A stretch of 64,000 bases of DNA from assembly GCA_022495005.1 (NCBI GenBank), contig JAGYXB010000056.1:62001-126000 (forward strand). Direction: 5' to 3'. The notes below the pieces were generated by a model that had not been told where the DNA came from, did no database searches, and saw nothing but the letters and a program-made list of their open reading frames with translations. The stretch is from Rhyacophila brunnea (Eukaryota; Arthropoda; Insecta; Trichoptera; Rhyacophilidae). Positions 57,640 through 64,000 of this stretch are shown one piece after another; position 1 is the first letter of the stretch, and every line of letters begins with the position of its first letter. A program made the translations under genes and the position numbers.

Positions 57640-58065
57640 TGGGTACACGAGGCACTGACTAATTTCGCGGCCCACTATGATAAATATATATATATATAAA
57701 CTCCAATTCTACAGTTACTTTTAAACATATAAATGTATTTCTTTCCAGAATCACATGCTGTAAATAAAAATAGTTAACACTAAAGAAGACAGCAATGGCA
57801 CACAAATGCATGTCTGTTTGAATGTTTATATTATTATACGTCCGTTTGATGTTAGTTGTTATCCTTTGTTTAATATTATTATATAGTCTGACAGGTTTGA
57901 ACTGTTTCGAGGCCCCTTTTAAATTTTCTGATGAATCAATTCGATAGTGTGTGTTTGAGAAAATCGCCGAAAGTCGTGCTTCACAAACATTTTGTTTGAA
58001 ATCAACGCATGTTTACACCTTCAAATATTCTGTTGGTGCTATTATTAACATATTTTTATATTATA
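57640..58065. other. no recognised feature
   Basis: Begins with the palindromic CTCTAGAGTCTAGAGC remnant of the hAT target and a (TA)n run near 57682. Nothing else. Confidence 0.4.
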
Positions 58066-60119
58066 CTAGCTGAAGTACCCGGCTTCGCACAGGGTCGCTT
58101 CGTGGTTATATTTATCTTAGATATTTAAAAAATAATAAGAGGTAATTATTTTTTTAATATTAAAATATGTGTGTAATACAATATATCAATATGAAAATAA
58201 TTCTAATAGGAGTAAAGGTCAAACAAAAGAACACTAAATTAAAATCGAATCCAAAATACGCAAACGTTATTAATGTTATTAATATGCACTAACAAACCAA
58301 AATTGGATTAAACGAACTTTGTATTGTATATAATACTAATTTAGAAACCTTTGCAGGTGTGCGCACAACAACTTACAAAAATTTCATCGCAATCAGATGA
58401 ATGGTATAAGAACGCATACGAATAGAAGAAGATAGAATAGATGAAAAAGAAGAAGAAATGGTTGCCTCAATTCAGAAACCTTGGCGGGCGTGAGCACAAT
58501 ACTTGATCAAAATTTCATTGCAATCGGATGAATGGTATAGGAACGCATACGAATAGAAGAAGAAGAAGATGGTTGTACTAATTCAAAAACCTTTGCGGGC
58601 GTGCGCACAACAACTGGTCAAAATGTCATCGCAATCGGATGAATAGTATAAGAACGCACACGAATAGAAGAAGATAGAATTGAAGAAAAGATGAAGAAAA
58701 TAGTTTTATCAATTCATTAACCTTTGCGGGCGTGAGCACAACACTTGATCAAAATTTCATTGCAATCAGATGAATGGTATAGGAACGCATACGAATAGAA
58801 GAAGATAGAATATAAGAAGATAGAATATAAGAAGATGGTTGTACTAATTCAGAAACCTTCGCGGGTGTTGGCACAATTACTGACGAAAGTTTCATCGCAA
58901 TCGGATGAATGATATAGGGACCATACGAATAAAAGAAGAAATAATGAAGAAGAAGAAGAAGATGGTTGTACTAATTCAGAAACATTTACGGGTGTTACCA
59001 CAAAAACTGATAAAGGTTTCATCGCAATCGGATGAATGGAATAGGAACTCATACAAATAGAAGAATATAGAATAGAAGAAGAAGATGGTCGTACTAATTC
59101 AGAAACCTTTGCGGGTGTTATCACAACAACTGACGAAGGTTTCATCGCAATCGGATGAATGGTATAGGAACCATACGAATAAAAGAAGATATAATGAAGA
59201 AGATGAAGAAAATGTTTGTACAAATTCATAAACCTTTGCGGGTGTTGGCACAACCACTGACGAAAGTTTCATCGCAATCGGATGAATGATATAGGGACCA
59301 TACGAATAAAAGAAGAAATAATGAAGAAGAAGAAGATGGTTGTACTAATTCAGAAACCTTTACGGGTGTTACCACAAAAACTGATGAAGGTTTCATCGCA
59401 ATCGGATGAATGATATAGGAACCATACGAATAAAAGAATAAATATATAATAAAGAAGAAGAAGAAGATGGTTGTACAAATTCAGAAACCTTCGCGGGTGT
59501 TGGCACAACCACTGACGATCGGAATCGGATGAATGATATAGGGACCATATGAATAAAAGAAGATATAATGAAGAAGAAGAAGATGGTTGTACTAATTCAG
59601 AAACCTTTACGGGTGTTACCACAACAACTTATGAAGGTTTCATAGCAATCGGATGAATGATATAGGAACCATACGAATAAGAGAAGATAGAATGAAGAAA
59701 AAGAAGAAGATGGTTGTACTAATTCAGAAACCTTTACGGGTGTTACCACAACAACTGATGAAAGTTTCATCGCAATCGAATGAATGGTATAGGAACAATA
59801 CGAATAAAAGAAGATAGAATGAAGAAGAAGAAGAAGATGATGATTTTTCTAATTTAGAAACCTTTATGGGTGTACACACAACCACTTACCAAAATTTCAT
59901 TGCAATCGGATGAATGGTATAGGAACCATACACATAAAAGAAAATATAATGAAGAAGAAGAAGAAGATGATGATTTTTCTAATTCAGAAACCTTCATGGG
60001 TGTGCATACAACCACTTACCAAAATTTCATCGCAATCGGATGAATGGTATAGGAACGCATACAGGACAGACACACAGACATACAGACAGACAGACATTCA
60101 TTTTTATATATTAGTATAG
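58066..60119 (-). mobile_element. interspersed element with expanded internal tandem array
   Basis: On the minus strand one end is ACTAATATATAAAAATGAAT followed by TGTCTG repeats and the other is GCGAAGCCGGGTACTTCAGC then TAGTATA. These are the two ends of a widespread arthropod interspersed repeat type. The interior is dominated by the tandem array. No coding capacity. The class (SINE, Helitron-like or Penelope-like) is not decided. Confidence 0.6.
58342..60080 (-). repeat. ~126-bp tandem array, 14 units
   Basis: The word TTCAGAAACCTTTGCGGGTG or a variant begins units near 58342, 58471, 58582, 58713, 58848, 58976, 59098, 59225, 59349, 59480, 59597, 59722, 59852 and 59982. Each unit also holds TCATCGCAATCGGATGAATG and GGAACCATACGAATA, and a variable GAAGAAGAA stretch that explains most of the length variation (111-135 bp). 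Confidence 0.93.
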
Positions 60120-60258
60120 CCTATACTCTTCGCGAAAGTACAAGCAATAAGTTGACAAAGTTTTATCGCAATCGGATGAACGGTATGGCAGTGCATTCAA
60201 AACGAACAAACAAACAAACAAACCCACAAACAAATATTATTTTTTATATATTAGATAG
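60120..60258 (-). repeat. second, single-unit copy of the same interspersed element
   Basis: CTCTTCGCGAAAGTACAAGC, TTATCGCAATCGGATGAACG, (AAAC)n and TTTTTATATATTAG repeat the end of the preceding element with only one internal unit. Confidence 0.65.
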
Positions 60259-60454
60259 GTACGTAAAGCTGTCACAATATCTTAACTATAATGTTTGACA
60301 AAATATTTTAATACGTTTGATAATTCCGTGGATAAAAATTGCGGTAGGAAGATTCACAATTTGTATCGGTAGGTACTGCACTATCTCCTATTGTATATGT
60401 GATATTTTATAATTTTCCTATCTGAACCTTAATTTGTTGTCGGTTAGGGAGGGT

Positions 60455-60519
60455 TCTTCGAATTTCTAGAAAAAATCGCAAGGATTCCCCACACACACAC
60501 AATGTTGGGAATCACTGAT
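60455..60519. mobile_element. hAT terminal fragment
   Basis: The inverse reads CAGTGATTCCCAACATTGTG then TGGGGAATCC, a standard hAT left end. No partner end was found. Confidence 0.55.
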
Positions 60520-61179
60520 CTATGTGGATCCACGTAGAGCTTGAAGATGTCAAAAGGTGACATCCGGGTGGCTAAACCCGATTTTTATGGAATACTCGTA
60601 GTACAAAAATAGCATTAATTTCTTTTGTATTATTTTCTAATGCATGATACAAAAACGGCATGTCATGATACGAGTATTATGGACTGCAACTATGTCTCAC
60701 CCGCCTACTGACTACATAATGCCATATATTATACCGTTGTGATAATATGCGCAATGTAATAATAATTTATAAGCTCTATTGTATCAGCTGTGATACCATC
60801 AATTAGTATGCATACAAAGATGTCTATCAATATAGTTTATGGCAATCTGATACACGTGACAATAGTGAAAAATAAATTTAACTATGCTTCAGAGGTATAC
60901 AACATGTGGTAACTAAATAAAAAATATTTAAAATGTTGTGAGAGTGGGTCAATTATTCTTTGGCCCCCGAATCAGTTAAAATATGACCATTTATGGTGGA
61001 GCGAGTTCAAAAGAAATTTTTGAGACTCCTTTATCTGAGGTTATATGGATACTATCCGTGGCTTTCTCTTAGAAATGCTTACATACTGTAGTTTAAATGC
61101 TAGAAAATATCAATATCTGGGCCCATATTTTTTTCGACTTATACGCTTTGTAAATGAGAACCATTCTTGGTGGTATTGA
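60520..61179. other. no recognised feature
   Basis: GAGAGTGGGTCAATTATTCTT at 60949 is weakly like a mariner end but lacks a partner. Otherwise unassigned. Confidence 0.35.
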
Positions 61180-61612
61180 CTTGTGTGTCCCTGATCTTAG
61201 CAATCGGGAGCATCAGTAATTATTGTTTGTTCTCCCAAGTAGCAGAACTAATCTGTAATTGGTGATGCCGATTGGGAAGGCAATAACTCTGTTCAACCAA
61301 ATCGCTTCAGATGTTGATATATTCCACTTACGTGAGGATGCGTTGGATAGGTAGGCGTTGTTTTATAAATTTTTAAAATAGGTCCATTTAGCTCATTCGG
61401 TATGCTTCCATGCTTTATAATTTTTATAACCTTTTATTTACTATTCATACTGTTTTCGTGATAATGGATATATTTATTTATTCTTCACACTGCTTAATAC
61501 TATTTCTTTGTTTTTAAATCTCTTCTTGTGAACGTCTTAAATTTATAATTTCAATTTGTAATGTTCACCGTGTGTAAAAAAAAAAATTAATAAAATATAT
61601 TCAAATTTGAAG
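61180..61612 (+). mobile_element. LINE 3' end (Jockey-like tail), copy 4
   Basis: Plus-strand copy ending AATAAAATATATTCAAATTT, preceded by an A-run. Shares AGCAATCGGGAGCATCAGTA, GTTGATATATTCCACTTACG and TGAACGTCTTAAATTTATAA with 46331-46760 in reverse. 5'-truncated. Confidence 0.68.
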
Positions 61613-61615
61613 TGT

Positions 61616-62820
61616 TTAAATTCAAAATAGTTCGGTACCACTGCTATAAATCATACAACGCAGTCTTATTCAATTAACAACAGCACAGCAGTTTCATAAA
61701 ATTATTCAGGTCAAATTCTTTCATTCAGATTCAATAATATAAGATATAAGTAACAGCTGCTACTGGCTTCTGAATACTAACTACATTATCCATTCCACTT
61801 TGACGTACTACAAAAGAGTCCTTGTTCTATAATACTTCAAATAAGTTATGTGCAACCTTCGGCAATCACGTAATTTATTCAGCGATATTTCAAAATCAAC
61901 ATAACGTAGTGCAACCCTTACAATAAACTTAGGTTACTTTCTAATGGACGGCAGAAAACTTTAGTCGTGATTACATTTCGTTGAAGTAGTTTATTTACAA
62001 TTAAACAGTAGTTCTCACGCGGTCACTACGTATATTTGTTTATTTAAAAAAAATAACTATTAACTCCTATATTAGTTCCCATTATTTCTGAGTTCCCTGG
62101 TGCCAAAAGAACTGGCTCACAGAGTTAGTACATTATAAAAAAAAACTAACATAATATATCATAAATGTATCATGTAAATCATGTATATAAACGCTACATA
62201 TAACTTAATCTGTGGTATTCTGTAAAGTGTGTGTATTTAACACCTTACTTATCGCAATGTAGTAACTGACAAACTAACCACCCAGGCATAGACGAAGCAA
62301 TCAGCAAACTTTACTAATCCGAACTTCGCGTTAGTTAACACAACTACTGTTGTACTACATTATTATAATTAATTAATACAAATCAGTGTGGCGTTGCGAA
62401 TCCCTCAGTTGGTTGCGCAACCGAGCTGAACTTGCGAAAAATTCAGACGGCCGGCTAAACTAACCGCCGGCAGTGGGAAATAATAAAAAATAATGACACA
62501 ACACTGGCAACACAAAACATTTTCTAGCGTCCGGCGAGGGTAATTGCGATGAATGTTTTCACTTAGTTACGGCAACATTACGGACGCAACTTTATTAACT
62601 GTGTATTGTCAGACGTTGTAAATTTTACAAAACACCTGTGAAATTCGACAGACGCAAAAAAAACTATAATATTAATGTTTTTTTTTACATTTTCAATCCA
62701 ATTTCCAATTAATATTATAGTTTTTATTTGACTGCTAACGTAAACCGAGAGCCAAACAGATAATAGGTACATATAAATATAGGTATTCAACAGAGAACAG
62801 ATAATAAATATAATACCGAT
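61616..62820. other. no recognised gene; short repeat end at 62078-62104
   Basis: AGTTCCCATTATTTCTGAGT then TCCCTGG at 62078-62104 is an isolated end of the CCAGGGAACTC repeat. The GC-richer stretch at 62380-62600 has no recognised content. Confidence 0.4.
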
Positions 62821-63476
62821 AGGCTATATTATTAAATACGCCGCATCTTGATGCATGGTTTTGAATGGGTGAGTCCTACGAAAATGAAGCACGAATTATG
62901 CTCGTTCAATAGTGTGTGTAATACACCAACATTAAATGAGCGTAAATCAATGACATTAATATGGGCGAAGCATCTGGAAAAAAAATGACACTCACTTTTT
63001 TGTCGGGTCGGCTGAATGGCATAATCTGTTCTAACGCCACTGCAATAAAGGTGATATTGCTATAAATTTCCGATTCTTTTTGTCGGGTCTGCCGAATGGT
63101 TCGGTTCGAACGGGTTCGCCCAAATGAACATTGACACTAGAAACACTGTTCTAACGCCATTACAGTAAAGGTGATATTGCTTTAAATTCCCGATGCCTGA
63201 TATCGCATAATGGAAATTGCGTGACGTCTACCTATACATGTCCGGATGTTGCAATGCGCGAATTTACTTGCTAGCTTCTGTATTGAGTGCGTTGTCCATG
63301 AATAATGTCATTGGCGTAAATGCATAAACCGAGAGCAGTTTTCAGTATTCGACGTAAAACGTATTCTTGACACGTGTGTAAGTTTAACCCGGATTCATCC
63401 TTACTCGAGTCGGTTACTTGCTATCGCCTTACCCGTTATGTATATCAGTTCCTATTATTTCTGAGTACCCTGGTAT
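62820..63476 (+). mobile_element. CCAGGGAACTC repeat, interrupted copy
   Basis: Matches the reverse of 13783-14060: AATACGCCGCATCTTGATGC at the left, GTTTTCAGTATTCGACGTAA at the right, ending TTCTGAGTACCCTGG. It contains the 366-bp insertion at 62948-63313. Confidence 0.75.
62948..63313. mobile_element. 366-bp insertion with 8-bp TSD GCGTAAAT
   Basis: The 8-bp GCGTAAAT is present at both 62940-62947 and 63314-63321, and only once in the uninterrupted copy (ATTTACGC at 13931-13938 on the other strand). The ends are CAATGACATTAATATGG and the inverse CAATGACATTATTCATGG. Inside is a tandem duplication of about 110 bp containing TTTGTCGGGTC, TCTGTTCTAACGCCA and AAAGGTGATATTGCT. An 8-bp TSD suggests a hAT-type transposase. 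Confidence 0.92.
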
Positions 63477-63686
63477 TCAAATTTCACGAAAACATGCATT
63501 GAATACGTGTCTAGTTTTATTGTACAAATATTTTAGTTTGCGACCTCGCAATTATAAACGCATTACTCAACTACATCAGTAATCTAGAGGCAGAGTGCGC
63601 GTCAGTTAAGTTCACTAATTATTAACCAATGTCCAGATCGCTAAATCTTAGTAATAAATATCATACTTGCACTTGATAATAATTTA

Positions 63687-64000
63687 ATAAACTAATTATT
63701 TTATTCAACGAATAATTTATACCCACGATGGCCGCGCAGCTTAAGCGTCGGCCTATAGCGTCGTGGGTCCCAGGTTCGATAGCGATCTCAGAGATACCTT
63801 TATTTAAAATATAAAAACCGAGAGCCAAAACTAATGCAATTTGAAAAGCATTTCATGTAAAAACTACCCGTTAATTTTGTAGTAATTAGATAGTACACCA
63901 GTAGCTTAATTGGAAAACACATTGGCGCGAATCCAGTGATTTTATCAGGTAAATATAATATATTTGAGTTGTTTTCGAATGATGTACTTATGACATAATA
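63687..64000 (+). repeat. composite SINE-like repeat: shared leader, S3 head, S1 body
   Basis: The leader TTTTATTCAACGAATAATTT is followed directly by an S3-type tRNA head (CCACGATGGCCGCGCAGCTT..CCAGGTTCGATAG) and then by the S1 body (GCATTTCATGTAAAAACTAC, CAGTAGCTTAATTGGAAAAC, GGCGCGAATCCAG) and the S1-like tail. It reaches the window edge. Confidence 0.65.

Noticed and set aside
57400..57699. 99-codon frame
   Set aside because: It crosses the right terminus of the hAT element at 57622 and is therefore a chance frame.
58849..59253. 134-codon serine/tyrosine-rich frame
   Set aside because: It is a repeated translation of the 126-bp tandem units; the frame is maintained by the near-multiple-of-three unit length.
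58342..60080. CRISPR-like array
   Set aside because: The repeats are contiguous ~126-bp units without unique spacers, in eukaryotic DNA; this is a tandem repeat.
60945..60975. GAGAGTGGGTCAATTATTC as a solo mariner end
   Set aside because: Only partial similarity to the TIR at 47496, with no TA flank and no partner end.

Overview
The window is AT-rich eukaryotic nuclear DNA, almost certainly from an arthropod and most likely a hemipteran insect. An aphid-like origin fits the many TAGGTACCTA-type stretches and the crowd of hAT, mariner and tRNA-SINE repeats, but no marker gene proves it. I found no intact host protein gene, rRNA, intact tRNA gene or CRISPR array. Every coding trace I can support is a decayed piece of a transposable element (TE), so the window looks like intergenic or intronic TE-rich DNA. 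All similarities below are by-eye comparisons within the window or with known TE families.

DNA transposons dominate. Several have boundaries fixed by target-site duplications (TSDs): hAT-type elements at 6180-6871, 23309-23713, 31799-32622, 32896-36713, 50460-51305, 51961-52582, 53108-53762, 56835-57263, 57272-57622 and 62948-63313; a full-length but broken mariner at 47496-48794; three MITEs (short non-autonomous elements) flanked by TTAA at 10775-11084, 30251-30624 and 38388-38755; a CATGGCCCCC-ended MITE family at 2776-3177, 21579-22092, 30855-31089, 37352-37756 and 40628-41035; and a 1.74-kb giant palindrome at 42896-44634 with a 9-bp TSD, with a smaller relative at 49713-50074.

Retroelements are 5'-truncated. 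RTE-like LINE C-terminal coding remnants lie at 22242-22796, 27098-27455, 28010-28398, 51500-51835 and 54045-54410. A Jockey/R1-like C-terminal remnant is at 33780-34260, and a LINE 3'-end family is at 8453-8810, 29035-29115, 46331-46760 and 61180-61612. Three or four different tRNA-derived modules occur as SINE-like repeats; two of them share the same upstream leader, and a third has entered that leader at 63687.

Tandem repeats include an 11-12 unit minisatellite with a trimer higher-order pattern (14165-14660) and a 14-unit, ~126-bp array inside a larger interspersed element (58066-60119). A GC-richer block at 14790-17220 matches nothing else and is the only stretch that might hold non-TE function. 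The most informative observations are three 'filled versus uninterrupted site' comparisons inside this one window: a 366-bp element in the 62.8-kb repeat against the copy at 13.8 kb, the small palindromic-family element inside a SINE, and a hAT inside a repeat also present at 27.7 kb.
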